This document shows, in pieces, positions 34,000 through 45,828 of a DNA stretch of 64,000 bases. Under the pieces are notes generated by a model. The model was given only the letters and a program-made list of their open reading frames with translations. It ran no database searches and had not been told where the DNA came from. The DNA is taken from contig MNCI01014538.1 in the NCBI GenBank assembly GCA_015680685.1, positions 163,802 through 227,801 on the forward strand, written 5' to 3'. The stretch's first letter is position 1; each line of letters begins with the position of its first letter. Made by a program: the position numbers and the translations under genes. The DNA comes from Gnetum montanum. Taxonomy: Eukaryota; Streptophyta; Gnetopsida; Gnetales; Gnetaceae.

Positions 34000-36760
34000 T
34001 GGTTGAGAAGATAAAACAATCCTAGGTGGTGGAGGTTCCTAAGGTTGTGAAGGACCTTAGCCAACTTCGAGCACATGCAATGGTTGAGGAGGTTGTGGTT
34101 GCTACCTCTAGTGGAAGGCAAAAGGCATCCAATAATGCCTTCATCTTCTCCTCCTTACTCTAGGGATCATTCATAGTTCATGTGGCATCGCGAATGTGGG
34201 CTAGAATGGGAAGATCCCATGGATAGGGAATTAATGGGAACAACTTCTTAATGTTGACAAACTAGGCAGCAAACTATTTATGTTTGACATTGAACACCTT
34301 CACTACATTTTGTAGCTCCTGGTAGTCATTCATTTTTTTGGCCAAGCTCTTGGTAGTAGATCTCTGATTAGTGTATTTATGCTTGAGAACCTCAAGTTTA
34401 GTGTTTGCCATCGCAAGCTTTTTCTTGAGTTCCTTATGATGCTTAAACTTGGCCTCGTATAATAACTATGAGTTGGGCACCTACTTCTCTAGTTCTGATT
34501 ATGGCCATCTGGTAGTCAACATAGCTAGGTTTGCGTATTGAAGGTTGGAAAGCTCCATATATTTAGTCATCTTCTCTATTTATAACTCCTTCAAGTGAAT
34601 TTCTACTTTATTGTATTGATCAATCCCATCAATGATGGGCTACCATAATTTGCATCCTTGTTGGAGTTTCTAGATGGTCTCGTTCACCTTTGCCTTTACC
34701 ACTTGAATGTGTTTCTCATTTATTGCCTTCTGTACACCAACCTAATCCCTGTAATGATTTTTGACTTTCTCAAATTTGAGAGCCTCTAATTTCTAGGTGG
34801 CTACTTCTACTGCAGTCTTTTAGCAATGAGCACAGGCCTACTCCATAGAGAGGTTTCTGTTTTCGGCTGTCAATCTCCTTAACTTTGTATTTTCTTTGGC
34901 TATTTGCCCTTTCTATTGATGGATAAAATCAATCAATTGTTATTTATGCACTTCAATGTTTCACATATGTTGATTTGCTATGGTTAGCTAAACATTCTTC
35001 TAGCAAGTGAGATCCAAGCCCTTCTGAATTTTATGCTAGGTGGCCCCTACCAAGGATCAGTAGAATACTACTATCTTGTTCGCACCCTTAGCCCCTTTCA
35101 ACCTAGTATGAAGCTGTTCAAAAGATTCATCTCTTGTTAATGCTGGGTTGAGAAATAAAGGGTCAGTAATTTGGGCTCTCAATTTAGCAAATTTTGTAGC
35201 CAAGTGTTCATTCAATTCCCTGGTTGTTTCAAGTTGCCCTTCCAAAATAATATTCTTACCCCTTGTTTCTAGCAGCTTTAACTAGGTTGTAGTTATACTA
35301 TCTAGAAGGTCAAAGATATCTGAAAGCAATTGCCAAACTCCTACCAATCGGTTCAGTAGTTGTTCATGCTATGCTATGCTTAATCTACTAATTATGATCC
35401 CTACGGACATCTACACATTTTTAAGTGCAGTGAAATTTGGTGTAGACGTTGCAGGTGCATTGAGTGTTTTGGTGATTCTATCATCAACCATCTCTATTGT
35501 TGTTTCTTGCCCTTTGTGTTGCATCATCAACACTATTGCCCCCTTGTCCTCCTCCAAGCATACCAAGAAGGTCATGACATTCCCTCATTAGGTTGACTAT
35601 TCGGGCCAACTCATTTAGATGACTCATCATGGACTGGTACACAGATGGATGTCCAGCACTCGTGCCTACTTATTACTCTTGCTCGCTCAAGAGTCATTCT
35701 CGATACTTATGCAATCATTGGGATGTTACTACGATGTTCGACACTATTTTCTGAGTGGTAGGTGGGGGTGGTGGCTATTGCTCCTCTTCTTGAGTCATTG
35801 TTGCAGGAGTCTTATCCTTCATTATCTTTGCCTAATTAGCGATTGGAGCATGTTAGACAACATCATTAGTGTAGCGGGCTATTCCTCCCATTCGACATAG
35901 TTTTCTGATGAGGCGTGGAAAGGGGAGTGCCTTCCTTTCACATTCATTCTCCTTGAACCACTTTTTTATATCTAGATAAATTAGTTATGGAAGGTTGAAT
36001 GGGAATCTTCCACTCAGAGCACACATTCATAGGTAGAAAAGGCAGTGATCTTGTTGGGCCTCACCATGGGGTTTAGGTGAAAGGTTGAAATCTTGTAGTG
36101 GATTCTTTCTACTTATGTGAGCATGTTGTACTCCTTGTAGTTGACACCATAGCACCATTGAACCAATTCCCTTTTTATGTTGGGATCCACCTATATTGGA
36201 ATCTCAACAAGATTTATCCTAGTTTTAGGTAACCCAAGTGCCTCTACAATAGCTTGCACCAAGTAGGACACTAAAATGTCCTTGATCTTGATTATTGAAC
36301 CGACCTGCTTGTTGCTCCAAAATAGGAATGTCTCTCCCATGTATCACTTCCCACTAAAAGTCATAATTGGCCACATGGGAGAGCTCTTCAATTGGTCCTA
36401 TACCTCTTTAGGTGCTTACTTCAAGAAAGAGCTAGAGTTCAACTCTTAGAGCACTAGCTTTTGGACCTTCCTTAATTTGATTTGGTTTAGAAAGGCTTCT
36501 GTCAAGGTCACCTCAAGGTTCACTTATTGAGTTGATGCCTCATCTTGGTGGGAATGTTGTGCTGCTACCACTTGTTCTAGAATCTGATGTATAGACTCCA
36601 CTTTAGCCTCTTCCCTAAGAGGTCCCATAGCATGGGTTGTAATGGGTTCTTCCTAAGCCTATTCTTGGCCCCTTCCCATTCTTGGCCATTTTTTTCCTTA
36701 TTGAGATGGTTGTCCTTCCTATGTATGTTTGCATTTTGGTGTCATTTGTAGTCACAACAT
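34000..36760 (-). pseudogene. E2 3' ORF: plant-transposon-type domain plus coiled coil (decayed)
   Basis: Homologue of the E1 and E3 3' ORFs. From about 36.75 kb downward the minus strand gives MGPLREEAKVESIHQIL, NLEVTLTEAFLNQIKLRKVQ, ILVSYLVQAIVEALGLPKTR and VERIHYKISTFHLNPMVRPN. The second half is a Lys/Glu/Leu-rich coiled-coil-like region, for example the open piece 35057-35245 (ELNEHLATKFAKLRAQITDP), which parallels VAKLKAHLFDPTILKPKL in E3. No envelope-like signal or membrane segment was seen. Role unknown. Recurrence in three elements shows it was a real gene of this lineage. Confidence 0.65.
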
Positions 36761-38860
36761 ATTTTTGGATTAGTAGATATAATGTGTAACTTAAAATATT
36801 TGGATTCCTTATCCCATTAATTAGTTACACTTGGCTATGATTGGACCATGGTAGATTGATTATTTTATTAATTTTTTTATTGTAAGTGTCACAGGAGCTC
36901 ATTGGAAGGGTTTAACTCTGGTAATTTGGTGTTTTAAGGTTGATTCCTTAGTTAAACCTTTGTAGGAGTTAGAGAAATGTTGAAAAATTTTCTATCAAAA
37001 ACAACACGTTTGTGGCCTCCACCACTAAGAGCTTACCTCTAGGAGCTACAGGGTTGAAGAATGGGGTGATTCGGATAAATGATTAGGAAGTTATGGACTT
37101 TGAAAATTGTAAAAACTCCTTGGGAATTTGAAAGTAAAAGTAAAAATTTCTAAAGGGGTCATGCATATATATAGGATTTTTGTGTTGTGTCAACAAGGTC
37201 ATGTATATGCATGGGCTTCGTCAACAAGGCCTTGTTTATGAGGTCTGTAAATGAAATTTTTCAAGCTTGAATATTTCAAAAAATACAAGTAATTTTTAAA
37301 TGAATTTGGGGTCTATGGAGTTCTAGAAAAGCCAAGAATATGATGAAATCATTGAAGAGGATCTTTGAAAGCTCAAAAATTCAAAAACTTGATGGAAAAT
37401 ATGAATATTAAAGAAAATACTTAAATGAGCACATGGTCGAATGTAGAAGATGGATGCATGAAAAATTCTAATTACAACAATGTCTAAGGATAAGGTGCTT
37501 AATGATCCTAATTAAAAGATATGTAAGTGGATCCTCCCCTTAGTAGGCACATGCCCTCTTTACCCTTGCATAACCTCAACCTAAGGAGTCCATGGACCCC
37601 ATAGGTGATTAATGGTTTATGAAAGTTAAGGACCAAAACCTGGAAGATTCTACTAAAGAATTCAAGTGCATCAAACAAAGACACCAAACAAGAACATGGA
37701 CACCAACAGTGAGGTGAGGTACAGGTACCATGGATGGATGATGGAGAATGTGGAATGGAGTTCCAAGTTAAGGTCATAAGAAGTCTCTTGTGGAAGTGTG
37801 TTTAAATGACCTAGGAAGATCCATCCTCAGTCTAGACCAAAACCAACTACTTTCAATGACTTCACATTACCACTCCAAGACCAATCCACCTCCTTGAGAC
37901 ATAAGAGTGCTTCCACAGAACAACCACCATTCATTAAAGAGAAGAAAAGAGAAGTAGGAAGTGAGAGAGGGCCTTAGTTAAAGGGGACCTTCAGGCATGG
38001 GTAAAATGTCTTTCTAGTTCCATAACCAGTGCTTGTAGCCTATTTATTTGTCTAAGGGATACACTTTGAATTTTCACCATTTTATATATTTTTTCCTTCT
38101 TTTATTTTATTCTATTTTTTAAATATTTTTTTTGAATGGGAACCACACCATGCAAAGACTTATTTAACTTCTTGTTTATGGTCGACATGGAATGGTAAGA
38201 AATCCATGAAAATACTCATGCATCCAAGTAAGTAGAATAGTATTGAATCCCCTTAAAGTAACACCCTATGCAAACCTTTGAATCCTTCCTAATTTTGGAA
38301 ACCACAAAAATCATAAATTTATTAAACGTTTATTTAATGAAAGGGACCTCATATTCCCAAAACGAGGAAAACCATAGATTTTTATGGATGGGTGGATGTT
38401 GTGGACTCATTGCCTATTCCATGAAAGAGAAACCATGTCTTAGCCATCGGTACAAAAATTCAAAAATAGAAGCTAGACATTAGCAAACAAAAACATTAAG
38501 TGCAAACCACCATTAGTAATAGCTACAACACCACTGTATCCTATTGGCACAAAGAATGTTTATTAATAGAAATTAGAAAATCACACTAAAATAAAGTAAA
38601 ATATATAAGAACGTGTAAAATATTTAAGAAAAATTTAAATGTACTAATGATGCTATAAAACAAAAAATGGTGTAAAATAGGAAAAAATTTTAAAATCAAA
38701 AAGGTGTAAAATAAAAAATTTATAGAAAATAAAAATGTGTAAAACAAAAAAATAGAAAAATTGAGGAGCTACATATATGGTTAGCATTGATGGCCATCTC
38801 CCCCATGATTGAGTTTGAAGGAGGAGATCTAAAAAATTGAGCATGGTTGTTCATTCGTTA
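36761..38860 (-). other. E2 spacer between integrase and 3' ORF
   Basis: Non-coding E2 DNA. It holds an A-rich stretch on the plus strand (38560-38765), TGTCAACAAGG-type motifs near 37185-37250 related to those in the LTR, and at its integrase end the sequence encoding LNHGGDGHQC (near 38800-38830), the marker also found right after the pol deletion in E1. No gene. Confidence 0.6.
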
Positions 38861-38879
38861 AGGCATTTGTTGTACCAAC

Positions 38880-39880
38880 TCACTTGGGCTCGTGGAAAGG
38901 CTTTACCTGTTGGATGTTGACCAATTGCTTCTTGTCTAGGCTTTTAGGTTTGTATATGATCATGGTCTAAGAAGGAAAGGTTTTATTGATTATATAAGGC
39001 CCCTCCCACAATGTTTTGAATTTGGTTTTTTGAGGAACATGTATGGGCTTCCAATAGAGGACCTTATCTCTAGGTTGAAGTCTGATCCTTTTGATTCTTA
39101 GGTCATGTTGTTGTTTGTTGAATGCCTTGTGTACTTCATGCAAGGATGGGGCTACCAATCAATTTTTGTTTAGCACATTTATGTTGATCAGTCTTTCTTT
39201 TTATGCCAGACTTAGATTAAGGTCCATATCATAGGTTGCTAAAAGTGTATGGAGCTTGGATTGGATAGGTAGAGTTGGTAATTTTTTGTACACTAGCTCA
39301 TAGGAAGAGTAGCCTATATGAAATTTTGTTATAAAAACCATGTAGTAGTGGATGATGTACAATTAATTACAGCTATTTCTTCTACCCATTTTGTGTAGTA
39401 ATCAATGATGATGATTACATATGCCTTTCCATTTGACATGGGTGTGATGGAACCCATGAAGTCGATGCCCCATATGTTGAAGGGTTCTAGTGTTTGAATC
39501 CACTATTGAGGTTCCTCCATTTGTGTGGTCATTATAACATCTTGTTGACATTATTTATAATAGTGGAAAAAACTAGTGGGCATCCTTGAAGATTATGGTC
39601 CAATAGTATTCTACCATCAGGATTTTTATGATCGTGCATCTCCTAGAATAGTGGCTTCCACAAGGGCCTTTGTGAGCATCCTAGAGAATGTGTAATTGAT
39701 ATGCATTAGGAACACACCAACAAACTAGGCCATTGGTGAACACCTTGTAAAGGTGTTCATTGATTTCCATGTAGCATTTGGCCTGATGAAGAAATTGTTG
39801 TTTCTTCCTATAGTTCAAATCTTGTGGCATTACTTGAGTGAGAAAATAAGTGAGGTTGCCATCATACATTTGGATTCTGT
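38880..39880 (-). pseudogene. E2 integrase (decayed)
   Basis: DNA integrase. The open piece 39681-39869 (MYDGNLTYFLTQVMPQ at its start) leads into the zinc-binding region, with LHIL-DAHKGPCGSHYS as the H2C2-like part. The core opens with NIWGIDFMGSITPMSNGKAY near 39430-39480 in a neighbouring frame. The C-terminal piece 38967-39158 includes KVLYWKPIHVPQKTKFKTLW and EGPYIINK, typical of the last part of Athila/Tat integrases. Frameshifts and stops inactivate it. Confidence 0.8.
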
Positions 39881-39889
39881 GAGCATCTA

Positions 39890-40460
39890 TTCATTAATTG
39901 CACTAGCAAAGAGGAGTTCATCCAGGAATTGATTAGAGATTGAGCTCTTCTCATCTTTGTCATCTCATTGTAATTTAGAGAGATGGTCAACAATCACATT
40001 CTTAGTCTCCTTTTGATCTACCATCATAAGATCAAATTTTTGCAAGATCACTAGCCATTATATGACACAAGGGATCACCGTTGGCCTGTTCATGAGGAAG
40101 TGAATAACACTATGGTTAGTGTGCACAAACACTTCATATCCAAGCACATAGTACTTGAACTTCTCTAGAGCATACACTACCACCATTAGTACTTTCTTCA
40201 TTATGGTCTAATTCAACTGTGCACCCACAATGCTTCGACTTGCACAGTGGATGTAATATGGATGTTTCTTGGTGTCCAACTATATAAGTATGACTCCCAT
40301 AGCATAATTTGATGCATCTATCTTGATATGAAATGGTTTGAACTAGTCTAGTGCTAATAGAATTAGAGTCTCTAGGAGCTTCTACTTAAGGCTCTGGAAT
40401 GTCTTTTTGCATTCATTGGTCTAGATGAATGGGTTATATTTATTTGTTAGCTCAACCAAC
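39890..40460 (-). pseudogene. E2 RNase H (decayed)
   Basis: RNase H of E2, directly downstream of the polymerase. Recognisable blocks are FHIKIDASNYAMGVIL, HPYYIHCASRSI, ALEKFKYYVLGYEVFVHTNH and NVIVDHLSKLQ, equal to the Ty3/gypsy pattern of DAS, YASR, YL-G--V-V-TDH and VADHLSRL. Several TAG/TAA codons interrupt it. Confidence 0.85.
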
Positions 40461-41600
40461 GATTTTGCAATCTTAGAGAAATTCTCCATGAAGTAGCTAG
40501 TGTGTTCAAGGAATGACTAAACATCTTTAATGGTGTTTGGTTGGTAATTTATTCCTTGGATGACCCTTATTTTTTTAGGGTGCATCTCAATCCCTTCTTG
40601 AGAAATTTTGTGCCCCAATACAATTCCTTCTTGGACCATGAGATGGCTCTTCTACCAATTGAGCTACAAGATTGTTTCCACACATCTTTTGAGTACTTGC
40701 TCAAGGTGGTCCAAGGCTTGCTCAAATGTAGTGCCATAAGTGAAGAAGTCATCCATAAAGACTTCTACTTTGCTACTGATTTTTTGATAAAAAATGCTTA
40801 AGACTAGGTGTTGGAAAGTGGTAGGAGCATTGCATAGACCAAAAGGCATCTTTTGATGTGCAAAAGTTCCCCAGGGACTCATGAATGTTGTTTTGGCTTG
40901 GTATTTTGGTATAATTTGGATTTAGTTATAGCCGCTATTACCATCCAGAAAACTGTAATAGAAATGCCTATATATGGTGTTCAACACTTGATCAATGGAT
41001 GACAATAGAAAGTGATCTTTAAATGTTGACATATTTAATAGCCTAACATTGATACAAACTCACCATTTGCCATCTCTCTTTGGCACTATCATGAGTGGGC
41101 TAACCCACTTGCTGTCCATAATGGGGTAGATGAACCCTTCCTTAAGGATTTGCTCAATCTCTTCTTTGATGATTTGCTTTAATTTTGGATTTAATCACCA
41201 TTATGGCTGCCTAAACTTTATGAATGGATTAGTATAAATGCAATGCTGTCATATATGTGGATCAATTTTAGTGAGTTTAAGATATGACCAGGCAAAGTCT
41301 ATTGGCCATCTGTTGACCACTTTCAATAGTTTTTCTTTTTTCTTGAGAGCAAGTTTGGCATTAAGTATGACCAGCTTACCATTTTTTAAGAATGCATATT
41401 CTAGGCCAGCAGGTAGAGTTTTCAACTCTAGGGGCCCTTGTTTCAAAGTCTCAGGGATCTCCAACTCTTCCCAATTGGTATCATCATTTTCATTATCAGA
41501 GAGTTGGTGATGAACTTGCTTTAGTTCATTTATGCCTGTAACATAAGTGCATGTTAGGCTTTCAGTAGGTTCCATGCATATTGTGTTGTTCTCAAAATCA
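40460..41600 (-). pseudogene. E2 reverse transcriptase (decayed)
   Basis: Upstream, the open piece 41249-41575 holds TLPAGLEYAFLKNGKLVILN and FAWSYLKL, the segment that precedes the polymerase in Athila/Tat pol (LEYAFL and AW motifs). The polymerase shows MPFGLCNAPTTFQHLV near 40820-40870 and the catalytic box VFMDDFFTYGT near 40733-40766, followed by LGHKIS. Both catalytic aspartates of the box remain, but stops lie before and after it. Confidence 0.88.
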
Positions 41601-41629
41601 GTGGTTAGCCACTGAGTGCCCTCCTATTT

Positions 41630-42130
41630 TGTGGCTATTGTGTATAGGCACCTCTGAACTTCAGATTCACCTAAAAATTGTCTGCATGCTTTGATGGATG
41701 TGATGTTGATAGACTAGGGTTTCTGCACACAATTGCACCTAGTATCGTTGTATGCAATGCATGGAACTCATTTGTTCTCGATCTTTCCAAATGCATTTTT
41801 CTTAGATATCTCCAGGGAAAGATCGTTGATGCCCATTCTCTCATCAACAATGCTTAGCCATGCTCTTCCCATAATGATTGGAAAGTACCCCTTACAATTA
41901 TGAACCTTCATTACTAGAAAATCAATAGGATAAGACCACCCACAAATAGTGGTCACAATGTCTTCTACCAGTTCCAATGAAATATTAATGGATTGGTCTT
42001 CCAATTCCAATTGGATATTATGCTTCTTGAGAGGTGGTAGGCTCAAGGTAGTATACATCTCATGAGAAATCAAGTTAACGTCAAAACTTGAATAGAGAAG
42101 AGCTTTACATGGTTCATTCTCAACAATCTA
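41630..42130 (-). pseudogene. E2 aspartic protease region
   Basis: The open piece 41768-42073 reads MYTTLSLPPLKKHN, LVEDIVTTICGWSYPIDFLV and KGYFPIIMGRAWLSIVD, with LSLEISKKNAFGK after it. The ILGR-like IIMGRAWL pattern and position before reverse transcriptase identify the retropepsin-like region. The catalytic D(T/S)G is not intact here; the expected site just upstream reads SSFDVNLIS. This is the least decayed coding stretch of E2. Confidence 0.75.
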
Positions 42131-42249
42131 TAAATAGATAAGAGGACTCCTAGGATCAGTAAATTTCTTGGGAAGGTTGCCCACCTGGATCCAATTAGAT
42201 ATAGCATGAGTGAGCATAATAATATGGATTTTTGGTAGTATTTAGTTTA

Positions 42250-44742
42250 AAGGGTTCCTAATGGAATGGTTTGTAGAAAATGAGGAAGGAGCAGGGTGAA
42301 AAACCACCTAAGTTTGTGAGGGCTTAGTAGGGCTGTTGGGTTAGAAAAATGGTCTTTTACAAGCATGAGATTTCAAACCACTCAGTTGATTAACTAGTTT
42401 TAGATTGATGGCCCTGGTAGCATTACATTGCTGTGACTAGGCTGGAAGTTCACCTTACATGGATGGAGTAGGCGGTAGCTGCATTGAGGATGGAGGAATA
42501 GGTGTAGAAATAGGAGGATAAGGATGAAATGTGGTATCCCTTCTAGAATGTGGAGAATGACTTTTATAGTATTCAGGAGGATATTAGTGATGTTGGAAAG
42601 GAGAAACATGACTGGACGAGTCATGTGGAGACAGGGGTTGTTGAACATAATACCCATATGGATCTGGTTATTTGTAAGCATACTGCTATCTTGGCAGTGG
42701 TAGTGCCCATGACTATGGCTGTTGCCACTATTGGTATTGATTGTATGGTTGTGGTGGAGTTCCACTTGGATAATATTATTGTTGTTGATGTAACTACTTA
42801 GGATTTCCTTGAGGATAAGGCAATCTTTTGGGTGTTTGTCTTTTTGCTAGTCGTGGATTTAGAGCATACACCTTAGACTCCTATAAGTATGATATGATGG
42901 GGCAACATCTCTTAGGATGTTCATATTGGCATATGTCACACCCACCATCATCATCTAATTCATTTTTGTAATTTCCTATATAGCAGCAATCTTGCCCTTG
43001 CTCCTTTGATTGGAACACTCAGCTTCCTTTCGCCTCCTATGGTTATGATCACTACTTTGTTCTTTGGACTCTTTAACAATTTTCAAAATAGCTTGAAATC
43101 TGCTATCCATAGAGTCCCATAATTAATCTACCTTAGTCAAAATTTAAGAGGTAAAATTTTCAATTGGCAAGGTTTTCCATTTCACCACCTCATCAAGTGG
43201 TGATTTCTCCTCACTGTCATAAAATCAAACCTCCCTCATGCAAATGGAAGGATCTTAGTTGTATTCTTTTGCACTTTCGTGTTTCCTCAACTCTTCTTCT
43301 TCTTCTGCTACCTGCTTGATCAACCTTTGAATCTAATGGGCTCTTAAGTATGACAATCTTCCTTTGGCATAGATCCTAAGAGTTCTTCTCATTTTAGAGT
43401 GAAGCCCATCTATGATGTGGCAAAGTTGTTCCTGCTAAGAGTAACCATCGCTAGGGCATCAGTGTAATAAGGAATAAAATCTACCCATGATGGCATCAAA
43501 GGACTTGTGTTCCTTGCTTCCAACCCTAGATCTACCTTCTTAGATTGGACACTTGGGAATACATTTTATACTTTTTTTTGAATAATTCAAGCATCATACT
43601 CCATCTACAGATTGATTCTAGCTCCAAGGATTGATACAAGCTTTCTACTTCTTTGATGAGTGTCTAGAAAAAAACTTAACCTTTTGCCAATCGTTTTTTA
43701 TGTTTTGTAGGGCACAAGCATTGTGAAAAGCTTGATGATGGTTTTGTGGATTATAGTTATATCCCCCCTCAAACTTGGAGATGTTGTTCATATCCAATTG
43801 CTTAATCCTACTATCTTTCACATGCCTTGTTGGAATTCTCACTACTACTACAATGTTTAGCATGCTTCAAGTGGTGAGCAAAGGTTCATCGTAGCCATGA
43901 CCCTAGTGTCTATGGTGCCCTTTGCTATCCCTTCATTCATGGAAATGGTCCTCTCTTGAATGCCTATGCCCTAGATCTCGACTTGCTCAATGGTCCCTAT
44001 GATCATCTTGGTCCTATTGGTTACTTCCATCACGATCACGTCCCCAACGATTATGTTCAAAGTTATAAGAAGAAGAAGATGACAATGAAGGTGAAGAGGA
44101 AGGAGGACTACCACCATTAGAGTGCCTACCAATCCCTCTTTGGTGGTTGCAACCACAATTGTGATCATGTTGCTTGCCCACATCCCTACCATAACTCTCC
44201 TCCTTGGATTCCCCTTTGTCATGGGATTCGTTGTTGCCAGAACTAGGATTATGTATTGTGGACTACGAGTTCTAGTTTTGACCTCCTTCATCGAAGTTAA
44301 AGAGAGGAGTCTTTCTATATGAAAAAGCCCTAAAAAAGGGTTCTCCATCATCTTTTTGGTACATTACGAATGGGGAATCATTGGACCACTTCCCCTAGGC
44401 AAACTCATAACATTGCTCTAGCTATTGATCCCTAAGACATTATGCATTAGTGGAATGATAATCCTTGGCCTCACTATCCTACACAACATATTCAACATGA
44501 AGCCCTTAGATGCCCAATCGCATAAGAGTTTGGTGGAGCATCACAGGATTGGATTGATTAGGCAGTAACATAATGTTGCCCCCCATGTCTTGCCACTACA
44601 GTTGTTCATCTTAGTGTAGGACAAAGGTGAAATTGGGTATGTACTCATTAGGATGAGCATATATCACTATGTATTACTGGGGCACCTACTGATTTACTCT
44701 ATCAGACTTAGACAAAGTATCACTCTTGTGAGAAGAAGACAT
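42250..44742 (-). pseudogene. E2 gag (decayed)
   Basis: Starts at an ATG at 44742 (MSSSHKSDTLSKSD). A Ser/Asp/Arg/His-rich stretch (44.0-44.25 kb) is followed by FEGGYNYNPQNHHQAFHNAC (about 43.70-43.79 kb), the counterpart of FAGGYNSNPQHHLQAFHDTC in E1, then SSKKVESLYQSLELES-like helices and GGCDICQYEHP near 42.91-42.95 kb, and a Pro/Tyr/Ser-rich tail (42.4-42.8 kb). Stops are frequent. No CCHC knuckle could be recognised. Confidence 0.75.
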
Positions 44743-44885
44743 CTTGTATTAGAAGACAAGAAATGTAATGTGCTTTCTTATAATTATTGTAGTTATTTTG
44801 ATGTATGATATAGCTTTTGGGGCTTGTTCCAATGGTGTTAAATAATTTTTCACTAAATCCTAGATAGCGCACGTAACAAACTAAA

Positions 44886-44906
44886 GGCCCCTAGCAATGG
44901 CACCAA
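44886..44906 (-). promoter_or_regulatory. E2 primer-binding site (tRNA-Asp type)
   Basis: The minus strand reads TTGGTGCCATTGCTAGGGGC directly inside the 5' LTR. It fits TGGCGCCGTTGCCGGGGA with C-to-T and G-to-A changes at CpG positions. Confidence 0.8.
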
Positions 44907-45825
44907 TGATGAGTAGTGAGTATACCCTATGTTCAACCATATGAATTACAAGTGTTCATACACAATCCAATTGAATTCCACAGACCTTAAGTTCCTAAGT
45001 GCATTGGTTCTAAGAAGTGAAATCTAATTGTGATGATCATTGTCTTCCCAACTACACTTGTGAAGCTTAGTTGTATGGTTAAGTCTAATTGGGGCACATG
45101 ATTTTTATTATTTTATATTTTATTCACCTATGATAATAACAAGTTGAAACTCAATTTATTAACCAATTTAATTAATCTAATTATTAATTAATAACTAACT
45201 ATCCTAACATAAGCATCCGGCCCCACTTTCCATACACATCTTGAATGCATACAACACTACTGGGTTACCAAATGTTAAGCGCTATTGAGATTACTGAGCA
45301 TTGTATGTTATGCTTGAAGTGGTTGTACTTATGTGTTTAATATATTTAGCTTAATTAGTTAATTAATTAAATTCTTACGTATCTTAATTAATAGTGTAAT
45401 TAATGAAAATGGTAAATGCAGAAATAAATCATTAATCTATTCCCAAGTGTTGTAAGGTTTGATCAAAAGGCTCATCTTTATTGTTGTTAACATTGGTGTG
45501 CTCAGGTACATTAGTGCTTGAATAAAGATCCATACACTTTTTGACTCCTGCTACACACACTTAGAAAGAATATTCTAACTTCAAATGAGAAAATTGCAAG
45601 AGCTCTACTACAACTATGACAAGGCACCCCATAAACACGATGGGTGAACATGTATTTATAGACTTTATTATGGGGCTTTGTTGATGAGGTCTCATAAATG
45701 CAACAAATGCTATGTCGACACGACCCCATCGATGGGGAACACCACATAGATGGGGCTACATCGATGAGGGATCATTGATGAGACCATGTCATGGGGGCCT
45801 GTTGATGTAACACTTTGATGTATCA
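44907..45825 (-). repeat. E2 5' LTR (919 bp)
   Basis: Begins TGATACATCAAAG (minus, 45825) and ends CTACTCATCA (44907). TATA box on the plus strand as TATTTATA at 45653-45660. The palindrome CCCCATCGATGGGG is at 45724-45737. It is collinear with 32866-33776. Confidence 0.95.
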
Positions 45826-45828
45826 TCT

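Larger units (their letters stand above)
32866..45825 (-). mobile_element. E2: Athila-like LTR retrotransposon (13.0 kb), innermost of the nest
   Basis: The most complete element: two LTRs of about 0.91 kb, a tRNA-Asp-type primer site, gag, protease, reverse transcriptase, RNase H, integrase, a 2-kb spacer, a 3' ORF and a polypurine tract, all on the minus strand. It sits in the gag-protease part of E3 with a 5-bp AGCCT target duplication. It must be younger than E3, yet its frames also hold many stops. Length and an extra 3' ORF fit the Athila group of Ty3/gypsy. Confidence 0.93.

Noticed and set aside
34000-36760. Envelope gene in the E2 3' ORF
   Set aside because: No signal peptide, membrane segment or fusion-peptide-like stretch; the region is coiled-coil-like.
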